Positions 38,033-46,790 of a stretch of 64,000 nt of DNA are shown here, piece by piece (the first letter of the stretch is position 1; each line of letters begins with the position of its first letter). Under the pieces are notes generated by a model, which did no database searches, had not been told where the DNA came from, and saw only the letters and a program-made list of their open reading frames with translations. This DNA comes from Flavobacterium lacisediminis (GTDB taxonomy: Bacteria > Bacteroidota > Bacteroidia > Flavobacteriales > Flavobacteriaceae), in NCBI RefSeq assembly GCF_025909975.1, contig NZ_JAPCIO010000006.1, positions 159,624-223,623 of the forward strand, given 5' to 3'. The translations under genes were made by a program, and so were the position numbers.

Positions 38033-38539
38033 ATGAAAAAACTTATAGTTTTAGTAGCCTCAGTTTTTATGCTACAAGCCTGTGATGATGGCGATATTAC
38101 GTTAGAATCTTTCAATTTTGATTCTGTAACCATTCAAGAATGCACAGATAATAATTTGATTTTTAAGATTAATAATGATGAGTTATTATTAATCAATATT
38201 CCAGAATCGAGTTTTGCAAACGTTGAAACACCCGATGGAAGTCCTAGAATCGTTAACGTAACTTCGGCAAATCAAATTATTTACAGAATTTACTCTGGAA
38301 ATGTAACTTTGAGCAATATTTGTTCAACTATTCCACCAGCTACTCCTGTTGTAAAAAAAGAATGGATCGCTACTGGGGGAACAATTGAAATTATCACAGA
38401 TGCACTTTATGCTATAGATGGAGTTACAATAACTGGATATACACACAACATTAAATTCGTGAATGTGAACTTTTCTGGAAGTTCAAATTCGTTTAGTTTT
38501 ACGGAATATAATTTTGGAAACTACGAAACCGATTTATAA
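38033..38539 (+). CDS. Small lipoprotein
   Basis: 168 aa. The signal MKKLIVLVASVFMLQACDDGD has the lipobox LQAC with Cys17. Asp after the Cys may favour the outer membrane inner leaflet, and the short acidic run DDGD recalls the surface-export signal of Bacteroidetes lipoproteins. The rest is beta-rich with no recognised domain. Monocistronic with its own terminator. Confidence 0.7.
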   Translation: MKKLIVLVASVFMLQACDDGDITLESFNFDSVTIQECTDNNLIFKINNDELLLINIPESSFANVETPDGSPRIVNVTSANQIIYRIYSGNVTLSNICSTIPPATPVVKKEWIATGGTIEIITDALYAIDGVTITGYTHNIKFVNVNFSGSSNSFSFTEYNFGNYETDL

Positions 38540-38560
38540 AATTTTCAACAAAAAAAGTTA

Positions 38561-38592
38561 AGGACTATTCAATTTTGAGTAGTCCTTTTTTT
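38561..38592. terminator. Terminator after the lipoprotein gene
   Basis: AGGACTA (38561-38567) pairs with TAGTCCT across an AT-rich loop, then a T-run. Confidence 0.75.
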
Positions 38593-38623
38593 ATTTCTAG
38601 AAGTGAAATTTTAATTAAAAACT

Positions 38624-39184
38624 TTACTTCACATTTTGCTTAATATAAACTTCGGTTGCTCCCAAACCATATTTTTGATAGTTCGCATCTTGGAACGAAA
38701 TGGTGTCATAGCGACCTAACATAAAATCCAATTCGGCTTTCAAAACACCTTCACCAACACCATGAATAAAGACCACTTTTGGCATTCGATTTTTGATTGC
38801 AAAATCGAGTTGTCTTTTTGCGGTTTCCATTTGCAAAGTGAGAATATCATAGTTGCTCATTCCACGTTTTGAAGGCACTAATTTTTCGATGTGCAAATCA
38901 ACTTCTAAGACAAATTCATCCTTACGAGAGCGCTTTTCTTTGACAAAACTGCGCTTTTTTGGCTCTTCTTTGTCCTTTAAAACCGAACCTAAACTTTGAG
39001 TAGAGAAAAAACCACTTAACTCATTGGAATTGTTTATTTTAACTAATTCGTTGACAAAAAATGTCATCACAAATTTATCAGTTGTTTCCACTGAAATTTC
39101 ATTGTTTTGAACCTTAATTACTACTCCGGAGATGTCGTCGTCTAAAACCGCAACCTTATCTCCTATTTCAAATTTCTTTGTCAT
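38624..39184 (-). CDS. Smr-domain protein
   Basis: 186 aa from ATG 39184. The N-terminal ~70 residues (KFEIGDKVAVLDDDISGVVIKV) form an SH3/KOW-like beta barrel, and the C-terminal ~90 carry an Smr domain: VDLHIEKL, then VVFIHGVGEGVLKAEL (HGxGxG) and a closing GATEVYI. Smr domains are nucleases in MutS2 and in ribosome-rescue factors. There is no MutS ATPase here. Two earlier in-frame ATGs (39205, 39208) give a longer overlap with the upstream gene and are less likely. Confidence 0.82.
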   Translation of the reverse strand: MTKKFEIGDKVAVLDDDISGVVIKVQNNEISVETTDKFVMTFFVNELVKINNSNELSGFFSTQSLGSVLKDKEEPKKRSFVKEKRSRKDEFVLEVDLHIEKLVPSKRGMSNYDILTLQMETAKRQLDFAIKNRMPKVVFIHGVGEGVLKAELDFMLGRYDTISFQDANYQKYGLGATEVYIKQNVK

Positions 39185-39365
39185 TTTCTTCTTCGGTTTC
39201 TCCATCATTTTTTGATGGAATTTTCTTCATCAATCTAAATAATCCAAACATAAAAACAGCCATTGCTCCTATCATAATAAATCGATTTGGAGCTGGTTTT
39301 GATTGTTCAATCATAGCAAAAATTCCGACTGCAGCGAACATCAAAATGTATAAAAATTGCTTCAT
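39168..39365 (-). CDS. Small two-helix membrane protein
   Basis: 65 aa from ATG 39365. Two hydrophobic segments (FLYILMFAAVGIFAMI and FIMIGAMAVFMFGLFRLM) and an acidic tail. The longer frame upstream (to 39554) overlaps the divergent DUF2752 gene and has no coding character. Overlaps the Smr gene by 17 nt, so they are co-translated. Function unknown. Confidence 0.65.
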   Translation of the reverse strand: MKQFLYILMFAAVGIFAMIEQSKPAPNRFIMIGAMAVFMFGLFRLMKKIPSKNDGETEEENDKEI

Positions 39366-39400
39366 AATTCTTTCTCTTAAATAATACTTTTTTCTGGTTT

Positions 39401-39408
39401 CAAAAATA
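39401..39408 (-). promoter_or_regulatory. -7 box of the small membrane protein/Smr operon
   Basis: TATTTTTG on the minus strand, 35 nt before ATG 39365. Confidence 0.5.
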
Positions 39409-39484
39409 GTCTTTTTAAATTTAGTATTTGATTGTGAACTTTTTTTTGTAAACTTGTAAAACAAATCTGATAGTAAAAAGTGGT

Positions 39485-39766
39485 ATGGAAGAACATATGT
39501 TGCCTTGTATGAACAAACAACTTTTTGGAGTTGAATGTCCGGGTTGTGGCACACAAAGAGCCATTGCTTTTTTATTAGAAGGAGAATTTTATGAAGCCTT
39601 TAAAATCTTTCCAGCTATTTATACAATGGGCTTATTTTTTATACTTCTTGGGTTACATCTTATAGACAGAAATAGAAATTACAGCAAGTTAGTAATAACT
39701 AGCGCTATTCTTAATGGAGCCGTGATATTAATCGCTTATTTTATTAAAATGTACTTTAAATTATAA
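39485..39766 (+). CDS. DUF2752 membrane protein
   Basis: 93 aa. CMNKQLFGVECPGCGTQRA near the N-terminus is the DUF2752 hallmark (CPGCGxxR). Two hydrophobic segments follow. A second in-frame ATG at 39497 is possible. Function unknown; it precedes a CCC-motif protein by 20 nt, a recurrent pair in Flavobacteria. Confidence 0.8.
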   Translation: MEEHMLPCMNKQLFGVECPGCGTQRAIAFLLEGEFYEAFKIFPAIYTMGLFFILLGLHLIDRNRNYSKLVITSAILNGAVILIAYFIKMYFKL

Positions 39767-39786
39767 ACCAATTAAACTTTAACAAT

Positions 39787-40122
39787 ATGGAAAACCAAAA
39801 ATTACCAAATACAACTGCCGTGCTTATTCTTGGCATTTTTTCTATTCTAACTTGCTGTTGCTACGGATTCATAAGCATCATACTTGGTATAGTTGGATTA
39901 GTTTTAGCAAAGAAAGACACCGTTTTGTATAACCAAAATCCAGATTTATATTCTAATTATAATAACCTTAAGATTGGAAAAGTGTTGAGTGTCATTGGAG
40001 TTGTATTAGGAACTATTTATTTAATTTTAATGATTTGGATGATAGTTACATTTGGATATGATACACTACAAGATCCTGAATTATTAAAAGAAGAAATGAA
40101 TAGATATTTTGGTATTCAATAA
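39787..40122 (+). CDS. CCC-motif membrane protein
   Basis: 111 aa. The first membrane segment contains the Cys triplet (GIFSILTCCCYGFISI), followed by a short cytoplasmic NPDLYSNYNNLKIGK region and a second membrane segment. This is the small CCC-motif family of Bacteroidetes, related in layout to interferon-induced/DUF4190-like two-helix proteins. Its role is unknown. Confidence 0.8.
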   Translation: MENQKLPNTTAVLILGIFSILTCCCYGFISIILGIVGLVLAKKDTVLYNQNPDLYSNYNNLKIGKVLSVIGVVLGTIYLILMIWMIVTFGYDTLQDPELLKEEMNRYFGIQ

Positions 40123-40146
40123 TTTAATTCAAAATATAAAATCTTA

Positions 40147-40177
40147 AAAGACAGTTTATTAACTGTCTTTTTTTATT
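40147..40177 (+). terminator. Terminator after the CCC-motif gene
   Basis: AAAGACAGTT (40147-40156) pairs with AACTGTCTTT (40161-40170), then a T-run. Confidence 0.85.
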
Positions 40178-40222
40178 TAATAACAACTCATTAACAAATC
40201 GTTCACAACACATTTTTTGAGT

Positions 40223-40238
40223 TTGGCACAGCAATTGG
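40223..40238 (+). promoter_or_regulatory. Candidate sigma-54 (-24/-12) promoter
   Basis: TTGGCACA-N4-TTGG. The sigma-54 consensus is TTGGCACG-N4-TTGC; the spacing is exact, the -24 GG and the -12 G are present, and only the last C is replaced. It lies 75 nt before the start of the secreted-protein gene, with no TAnnTTTG box in between. Confidence 0.5.
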
Positions 40239-40312
40239 AAATACCTAATCAAGCAACAAGTTTTAGAAACGAGTTTTAAAATGAAGTTGCCCAACTTTTA
40301 AATTGTTGTATC

Positions 40313-41005
40313 ATGAAAAAAATTACACTTTTAGTAGTAGCCAGTATCCTTCTGGTAGGGAACTTGGCTTTAGCGTCAGAAAACCCTGTTTTTTCTGACA
40401 ACACAAACAGAAGAGGCTATTACATCGATTATAGAGATGCAGAACCTATTATCTTTAGAGAGCGCGGAATTGAGTTTATGTTGTTTCCTAATGGAGAATT
40501 TGACTTTAACACAAGACCATCAGGACCAAGATATCATGTGAACGGAACTAATGGCGCTCCTGGAACAAGAGGATATTATGGAACTTCTGAAAGAGGAATC
40601 CGAGTTGAGCATGATAACTTTGGTAGAGTAAGACGTGTAGGAAATGTGTACATTAACTACGATGCTTTTGGAAGAGTAAAACGTATTGGAACTATTTACA
40701 TGAGCTATAACAGCTTTGCGGTAACAAGAGTTGGGAATATGCGAATTGTGTATGACAGAAGAGGAAGAATTGTAGATGTATATGGTTTTATTAACTACGC
40801 TAACAGCGGATATATTTACAACCCTAGAGGAACTCATTACTCAAACGGTGATGGTGGTTATGGTTACGGAGATGATTATGATGATGATTACGATAGTGAT
40901 GATGACTATTACTACTACAAAAAAGACGGTTCTAAAGTAAAAATGTCTGATGATGACGTAAAAGAAATCAAAAGAGAAACTTTAGAAATAAAAAAAGATA
41001 AATAA
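40313..41005 (+). CDS. Secreted protein with internal Phe-Gly-Arg-Val repeats and Asp/Tyr-rich tail
   Basis: 230 aa. The signal peptide MKKITLLVVASILLVGNLALA is followed by three to four degenerate repeats of about 18 residues (HDNFGRVRRVGNVYINY, YDAFGRVKRIGTIYMSY, YNSFAVTRVGNMRIVY, YDRRGRIVDVYGFINY). The next ~35 residues are Gly/Tyr/Asp-rich (DDYDDDYDSDDDYYYY), and the gene ends in a charged helix. Similar secreted proteins occur in Flavobacteria, but no function is known. The upstream sigma-54-like site suggests envelope-stress or growth-phase control. Confidence 0.7.
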   Translation: MKKITLLVVASILLVGNLALASENPVFSDNTNRRGYYIDYRDAEPIIFRERGIEFMLFPNGEFDFNTRPSGPRYHVNGTNGAPGTRGYYGTSERGIRVEHDNFGRVRRVGNVYINYDAFGRVKRIGTIYMSYNSFAVTRVGNMRIVYDRRGRIVDVYGFINYANSGYIYNPRGTHYSNGDGGYGYGDDYDDDYDSDDDYYYYKKDGSKVKMSDDDVKEIKRETLEIKKDK

Positions 41006-41030
41006 TAATTGGTTGGTTAGTTTGTTTTTT

Positions 41031-41072
41031 AAATCCTGCGGATTCTGGGAAGATGAAGCAGGATTTTTTATT
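41031..41072. terminator. Terminator between convergent genes
   Basis: AAATCCTGC (41031-41039) pairs with GCAGGATTT (41058-41066), then a T-run. Confidence 0.8.
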
Positions 41073-42531
41073 TCAAAAATTTCTTGAAAACAGAATTCAT
41101 AACAAAATTAATATCTGAAGATATCTTTAAATAATAGCTCAGTCCCAAGTAGAAAACAGTTACTAAAATAGATTTCAAAACAATATTTACAAAAGGATGA
41201 AAACTAAAATCCCAATAATAAAACACCCCAAAACTTACTATTGTTAAAGCCAAAGACACAATAGTTTTTTTTGTAAATGGAAATAGCTTCATTTTAAGCA
41301 CCACAAAAAGCAATTTAGCTAAACTATATAACGTAATTGAAATTAACGTTGCTATCGAAGCTCCATTCAAGCCATAAAGCGGAATGAATATCATATTTAA
41401 AGAAACAGTCAGAAAAACAAGAAATAATCCTAAAAATAAGACCGCTTGATAATATTTTGAATTGAAAATAATGGCATTATTGTTTCCTAAAACCAAATCG
41501 AAATACTTGGAAATCCCAATAAAGAAAACCACAGCAATCCCTTCGCTATAACCTGCTGGTAATACACTGTACAATTCATTAATATTGACCAAAATTCCGA
41601 CTAATATCAATCCACCAATAACCTGTAATGTAATCGAAGACTTTTTATACAATTCATTTAATTCCTCATGCTTGTTTTCGCTCATTAATTTAGCCGTGAT
41701 AGGATACGTAATTTGATGCATCGCACGACTTGGCACTGCAATCACAGTAGCAATAAATATAGCAACAGAATAAAAAGCAATATTATCGATATTGATATAA
41801 AAATTCAGCATGAATTTATCAACGTCTAACAATAAAGTAGCGACACTACCTGACAAAATAATGAAAAAACAATAGGTTAAAACCGCTTTCGCATTATCAG
41901 GAAAAACCAAATTAAATCGTGGTGTTTTGACTTTCATCGCATATAAAAACATAGCTAGAAGCGATAAAAAGTAAATTCCCATTAACGCAAAAATGAACTG
42001 TTTTGGAGAGATAAAATCAAAATAAACTGCAAATAAGAAGATTGAAATTAAAATACGAAGCAAAACCTCTTTCACAAAACTGCCGTAAACCGATTGCAAA
42101 TGCACTTTTACCCAAGCATAAAAAATCTCAAAATAGCCCATACAAAGTCCGATTACTGGAATTTGCCAAACATAATCGTAAACAATTGGGTTTTTCTGCG
42201 ATAATAATTCCGCTATTTGATGATAACCAAAATAACCAATCAAACTTATCGGAAGAATTATTAGTAAAGGTAAAACCAAAACAAACGTAAGAAATTGCGA
42301 TTTTTTCTCTTCGGTTTCGTATTCATTGTAAAATTTTACCAATGTATTGTGTACACCAAACGCCATCAAAGGCATCATAATATTAGCCGCCGACAAAATA
42401 AATCCGACTAAACCATAAAAAGTATCGCCTAGAAATTGTCCATACATAAACAACGTGTTAATCGCACCAATTCCAAAACCGATATAGGTAATGATGGTGT
42501 TTTTAATCGATTGTTTGATGACAATTCCCAT
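41068..42531 (-). CDS. Polysaccharide/lipid-linked oligosaccharide flippase (MOP superfamily, Wzx-like)
   Basis: 487 aa with about 12-14 membrane segments, beginning TIITYIGFGIGAINTLFMYGQFLGDTFYGLV, the usual start of Wzx/MATE-type polysaccharide exporters. It should flip an undecaprenyl-linked glycan across the inner membrane. Four nt after the glycosyltransferase gene, so part of the same glycan operon; there is no polymerase or ligase in the cluster. Confidence 0.82.
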   Translation of the reverse strand: MGIVIKQSIKNTIITYIGFGIGAINTLFMYGQFLGDTFYGLVGFILSAANIMMPLMAFGVHNTLVKFYNEYETEEKKSQFLTFVLVLPLLIILPISLIGYFGYHQIAELLSQKNPIVYDYVWQIPVIGLCMGYFEIFYAWVKVHLQSVYGSFVKEVLLRILISIFLFAVYFDFISPKQFIFALMGIYFLSLLAMFLYAMKVKTPRFNLVFPDNAKAVLTYCFFIILSGSVATLLLDVDKFMLNFYINIDNIAFYSVAIFIATVIAVPSRAMHQITYPITAKLMSENKHEELNELYKKSSITLQVIGGLILVGILVNINELYSVLPAGYSEGIAVVFFIGISKYFDLVLGNNNAIIFNSKYYQAVLFLGLFLVFLTVSLNMIFIPLYGLNGASIATLISITLYSLAKLLFVVLKMKLFPFTKKTIVSLALTIVSFGVFYYWDFSFHPFVNIVLKSILVTVFYLGLSYYLKISSDINFVMNSVFKKFLK

Positions 42532-42535
42532 TTTC

Positions 42536-43831
42536 TTAGTGATTAGTGATTAGCAGTTTGGCTAATTTCTCTGTCAATGATTTTCTGCTGTATTGTTGCA
42601 AACCAACAGGATATACTTTTAAATTATTTTGCTGAAATTGTTCGAAACAGATTAGAATTTGTGCTTTTAAAGCTTCTAATTCGTCATATTTGAAGAAAGT
42701 TCCCGTATTAGTTTCTTTTATGATTTGAGAAAAATCAGCGTTTTCAGGTCCGATGGCGATGATTGGTCGCTCTGAAACCATATATTCAAATAATTTTCCT
42801 GGAATAATGCATTTCGTTTCTTCTGAATCAATTTCGATAAGCAACAACACTTGTGAGCTACGTTGTTCGATTATGGCTTCATCATGTGGTAAATAGCCCA
42901 AATGATTCACATATTTTCCCAATTTAAATTCTTTTATCGCTTGAAGTACCTCAGCACTCACCGCTCCTATTAACTTTAATTGAAATTGTTTTTTGAATTC
43001 GGGATTTTCTTTGGTTAATTCTTTCAACGCTTTCCACAAAATTCTCGGATTTCTTGCCGATAAAAACGAACCTATGTGCGCCAAAGTGAATTTTTCATCC
43101 AAAGGTTTCTTAATAACCTTTTCTACATCGTAACCATTTGTAATGACTTCAATTGGTTTTGAAGTAATGGCTTGAAATTCGGTTTTTGTTGTTGGAGACG
43201 TTACTAAAAGTTGGTCACAAGTCGTCATAACTTCTTTTTCCAACGCTTTGTGTTTTTTAGCTGCCCACGAACTCAATTTTAGTTGTTTGTGATAACCAAT
43301 CGTAGTCCAAGGATCGCGAAAATCGGCCAACCAAGTAATATTTAATTCTTTTTTTAACTGTAAACCAATCAAATGCAAACTATGTGGCGGACCAGTTGTA
43401 ATTATAGTATCGATTTGATTTTCTTGAAGATATTTTTTCAGAAACTTAACCGAAGGTTTCACCCAAAATACTCTCGCATCTGGAATAAAAACGTTACCAC
43501 GAATCCAAAGCATTGCTTTTTCTACAAACGATTGCTTTTTTTGATTTGGAATAATACCCGAACTGATTTTTTTAGTTTTATTCTTTGAAAAAAACGAAGC
43601 CAAACCATAAGGTTCAAAAATTGGTTGTTTAATGATAACGGCTTTATCTGAAACTTCACCCAATAATTTCTCATCAATTAAAGGATAAGTTGGATTTTCA
43701 GGAATATAAACGTGAGGTTCGATATTAAAATCGGGCAAATATTTTACAAACTTTAACCAACGTTGCACACCCGGACCTCCTGCTGGTGGCCAGTAATACG
43801 AAATAATGAGTATTTTTTTAGTTGGTTTCAA
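42536..43831 (-). CDS. Glycosyltransferase, GT4-like (GT-B fold)
   Basis: 431 aa with a TTG start at 43831. The N-terminus ILIISYYWPPAGGPGVQRWLKFVKYL is the typical nucleotide-sugar transferase opening in Bacteroidetes. The donor-site region contains LAHIGSFLSARNPRIL and KLFEYMVSERPIIAIGPENAD (E-x7-E-like motif). No in-frame ATG exists near the conserved start, so TTG is accepted. Sugar and acceptor are unknown. Confidence 0.82.
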   Translation of the reverse strand: MKPTKKILIISYYWPPAGGPGVQRWLKFVKYLPDFNIEPHVYIPENPTYPLIDEKLLGEVSDKAVIIKQPIFEPYGLASFFSKNKTKKISSGIIPNQKKQSFVEKAMLWIRGNVFIPDARVFWVKPSVKFLKKYLQENQIDTIITTGPPHSLHLIGLQLKKELNITWLADFRDPWTTIGYHKQLKLSSWAAKKHKALEKEVMTTCDQLLVTSPTTKTEFQAITSKPIEVITNGYDVEKVIKKPLDEKFTLAHIGSFLSARNPRILWKALKELTKENPEFKKQFQLKLIGAVSAEVLQAIKEFKLGKYVNHLGYLPHDEAIIEQRSSQVLLLIEIDSEETKCIIPGKLFEYMVSERPIIAIGPENADFSQIIKETNTGTFFKYDELEALKAQILICFEQFQQNNLKVYPVGLQQYSRKSLTEKLAKLLITNH

Positions 43832-43857
43832 ATTGAAGTTTATTGTACCGATTTCTT

Positions 43858-46338
43858 TTACTTATTCTCAAAATAAACTCCTACACCAATTAATAAAAGC
43901 ATTGCTATTGAACTAATTAAAGCAATCGTACTTCCTGTTTTTACTACTTGAGGTTCAAATTTGAATTCGATTGTATGTTTTCCTGCTGGAACTTTTAAAC
44001 CACGTAAAACATAATTAGTTCTAAATATTGGTATTTCTTTTCCATCAATTGTTGCCTTCCAACCGTTTTCGTAATACATTTCAGAAAAAACCGCAACTCC
44101 ATCGTTTGTATTGTCAGAAATATATTTTAAATGATTCGGTTTATAGCTAACTAATTGAATATTTGCTAAACTATCTAATGATATTTTGTCAGACTGAGCT
44201 AATCTTACAAAGTCTTTATTAAACACCGCTTCTTTCTTTGTATCCAAATTATCCAAAGCCTTTATCTCTTCGTCAGCTGAATTCACTTTTTTAACATTCT
44301 CTACAAACCAAGCATCGCCATTAGCAAAAGGATTGGTAACTGGAACATCGCCATTGCCTGTTGGTACAATAACATATTTTACATTTAACATATCCAAAAC
44401 TGGATTGCTCTTAGTAAAACTATAGGTTTGCATATCTATTGAACTTGCTAATTTTTCGATATTTTTCTCAATGTTATACTCAAATAACTGGTCTACTCTT
44501 CTAGGACGAACCGCGCTATATCCTCCGACCGCTTTGTGGAAATAAGAAGTTCTACCTTGCAATCTTCCTTGAATTTCATACACTCTATAATTGGATGTGT
44601 CTTTTAAAATTAACTTATCTGCTTCTGTTGCTTCAAAAGGCATATCCACCTCGCGAGCACTTCTGAATTGACTTGGGTTATTGTTTACATATCGCTTATC
44701 AACCATAAATAAATCGGAAACCATAAAGAATCCAACTAATACAACAGCTGTAGTTTGTGCCAATTTATTTTGGATATACAACCATAAAATAACCGCTGCA
44801 GCCAACATGAATAAACCAGAACGCATTAAATCGCTAGTATAGAAATTCATTCTATCTTCTTTTAAAGCGTTTATAAAACTGATTCCAAACGATTTATCTT
44901 GGCTTTCACCAAACATTTGAATCAATTGTTGGTCAATTGGAGCTGAAAAACTAAAGAATCCTTTTGCTAAATACAATACAACTACTAATCCTAAACTGGT
45001 AGCAGCTGCTTTCCATAAACTTGTCCATTGTGCATCTTTTTCTGAATTAAAAAATGATTGAAGTCCCATAATTGCTAAAACTGGGAAACACAATTCTAAC
45101 ACTACTTGAATAGAAGAAACCGCACGGAATTTATCATATAAAGGCACAAAATCAACAAAAAATCGCGTTAATGCATCAAAGTTTTTACCCCATGATAGTA
45201 ATAAAGAAAGAATGGCTCCCGCTAAGAATAAATATTTTACTTTTCGTTTGTCGTGATACAATCCTAAAACCGCTAAGAAAAATACAATAGCACCAATATA
45301 CGCTGGAGCTTCTACGATAGGCTGTTCTCCCCAATAGGTTTTTCCATAATATTGAACCGTTTGTAACGCTTCAGGAGGTGTGGCACCATAATTTAAAAGA
45401 AACTCGTATAATGCAGATTTTTCATCTAATTCTTCACCATTTCCTCCTCCAAAAAGGCGTGGTGCAATTAAGTTGAAACTTTCGGTAACACCATAACTAT
45501 ATTCAGTAATGTATTCATACTTCATTGATGAATCCTCAGTATTTTGAGAACCATCTGCATTAAAAGTCAATTCGCTTTTTCCACGAATACTGTGATTAGC
45601 ATATTCTGAAGTCGCCATTAAATTGGTTGCATTGGCTCCGATAGCTAAAATTCCAGCCACAGCAAATACTCCGATTATTTTTCCTAATTCTTTAAATTCT
45701 TTATTCTTAACTGCAATTACTACATAATAAACAGCAATTATTGCTAATAAGAGTAATAAATAATACGTCATTTGGAAGTGATTCGCATTAATTTCTAATG
45801 CAGCAGCAACCATAGTTAGTAAACCTCCTAGAATATATTTTCTTTGGAACACCAATAAAACTCCTGCAACAACCATTGGCATATAAGCGATTGCGTGTGC
45901 TTTGGCATTGTGTCCTACTCCTAAAATGATAATTAAATACGTTGATAATCCAAAAGCTAAAGCTCCAAAGAACGCTTTTAATGGATCTACTTTTAAAACC
46001 ATCAACAACACATAAAACCCTAAGAAATAAAGGAATAAATAATCTGCTGGTCGAGGTAAAAATCGTAATCCATCATCTACCATTCCAATTACATCATTTG
46101 GATATTTTGCTCCTAACTGATACGTTGGCATTCCTCCAAAAGCACTATTCGTCCAAAAAGGTTCTTCACCTGTTTCTTTTCTAAAGTCATTTTGTTCTTT
46201 AGCCATTCCGGTATATTGAACGATATCGGATTGGAAAATTTTATTTCCTTGTAAAACTGGGTAAAAATAAATTAGGGAAACCAAAATAAACCCTACTAAA
46301 ACCAATAAATGAGGATATAATGCTTTGATGTTTTTCAT
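43858..46338 (-). CDS. YfhO family membrane protein
   Basis: 826 aa with about 12-14 membrane segments and a large C-terminal extracytoplasmic part. N-terminal FYPVLQGNKIFQSDIVQYTGMAKEQ and C-terminal YYENGWKATIDGKEIPIFRTNYVLRGLKVPAGKHTIEFKFEP are YfhO signatures. YfhO proteins of Bacillus and Listeria help glycosylate teichoic acids, with a GT-C-type fold. Upstream of the glycosyltransferase and flippase by 26 nt, so likely one glycan-modification operon. Confidence 0.87.
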   Translation of the reverse strand: MKNIKALYPHLLVLVGFILVSLIYFYPVLQGNKIFQSDIVQYTGMAKEQNDFRKETGEEPFWTNSAFGGMPTYQLGAKYPNDVIGMVDDGLRFLPRPADYLFLYFLGFYVLLMVLKVDPLKAFFGALAFGLSTYLIIILGVGHNAKAHAIAYMPMVVAGVLLVFQRKYILGGLLTMVAAALEINANHFQMTYYLLLLLAIIAVYYVVIAVKNKEFKELGKIIGVFAVAGILAIGANATNLMATSEYANHSIRGKSELTFNADGSQNTEDSSMKYEYITEYSYGVTESFNLIAPRLFGGGNGEELDEKSALYEFLLNYGATPPEALQTVQYYGKTYWGEQPIVEAPAYIGAIVFFLAVLGLYHDKRKVKYLFLAGAILSLLLSWGKNFDALTRFFVDFVPLYDKFRAVSSIQVVLELCFPVLAIMGLQSFFNSEKDAQWTSLWKAAATSLGLVVVLYLAKGFFSFSAPIDQQLIQMFGESQDKSFGISFINALKEDRMNFYTSDLMRSGLFMLAAAVILWLYIQNKLAQTTAVVLVGFFMVSDLFMVDKRYVNNNPSQFRSAREVDMPFEATEADKLILKDTSNYRVYEIQGRLQGRTSYFHKAVGGYSAVRPRRVDQLFEYNIEKNIEKLASSIDMQTYSFTKSNPVLDMLNVKYVIVPTGNGDVPVTNPFANGDAWFVENVKKVNSADEEIKALDNLDTKKEAVFNKDFVRLAQSDKISLDSLANIQLVSYKPNHLKYISDNTNDGVAVFSEMYYENGWKATIDGKEIPIFRTNYVLRGLKVPAGKHTIEFKFEPQVVKTGSTIALISSIAMLLLIGVGVYFENK

Positions 46339-46373
46339 AAGTAGTAAATAATGAATATAAGGTGCTAAAGTAA

Positions 46374-46403
46374 TTAAAAAAAGGATATTGTTAAAATATC
46401 CTT
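46374..46403 (-). terminator. Terminator of the DUF4834 gene
   Basis: AAGGATATT (46381-46389) pairs with AATATCCTT (46395-46403). On the minus strand it is followed by seven T. Confidence 0.75.
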
Positions 46404-46428
46404 GAGAGTAATCTTGCTAAACAAGTAA

Positions 46429-46683
46429 TTATTTCACTTCTTCGTAATCGATGTATTCGCCCACTTCCTTTTTAGGTTTTGGGGTTGGAGCGCTTGCCTG
46501 AGAAGTTCTATTTTGTTGTTCTTGTTGTTGTCTATATTGTTCCTGCATTTTTTCTTGCATCTTATTCACCGCTTTTTGCATTAAAATAGGGGCAAAAATT
46601 CGCATTAAAAACTTAAACAGATAATAAAACAGAATAATATAAAATATAACCTTTATAGTTCCTGTAAGTGAAGCCATTTCCAT
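46429..46683 (-). CDS. DUF4834 family small membrane protein
   Basis: 84 aa. One hydrophobic segment (VIFYIILFYYLFKFLMRIFAP), a Gln-rich coiled coil (KMQEKMQEQYRQQQEQQ) and the tail GEYIDYEEVK typical of DUF4834. Function unknown; widespread in Flavobacteria. Second Met (46677) could be the start. Confidence 0.8.
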   Translation of the reverse strand: MEMASLTGTIKVIFYIILFYYLFKFLMRIFAPILMQKAVNKMQEKMQEQYRQQQEQQNRTSQASAPTPKPKKEVGEYIDYEEVK

Positions 46684-46702
46684 GCTAATAAAATTTAAAA
46701 TT

Positions 46703-46710
46703 CAAAAATA
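46703..46710 (-). promoter_or_regulatory. -7 box of the DUF4834 gene
   Basis: TATTTTTG on the minus strand, 19 nt before the ATG. Confidence 0.55.
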
Positions 46711-46765
46711 CTGATATTGGTTGGTAAAACTTCAAATTTGTTTCTTAAAATTATGATAAAATAAC

Positions 46766-46773
46766 TATTTTTG
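46766..46773 (+). promoter_or_regulatory. -7 box of the outer-membrane protein gene
   Basis: TATTTTTG, 17 nt before ATG 46791. Confidence 0.55.
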
Positions 46774-46790
46774 GACATAAATCATTTTTT

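Noticed and set aside
39366..39554. 63-codon extension of the small membrane protein
   Set aside because: It overlaps the divergent DUF2752 gene and its own -7 box.
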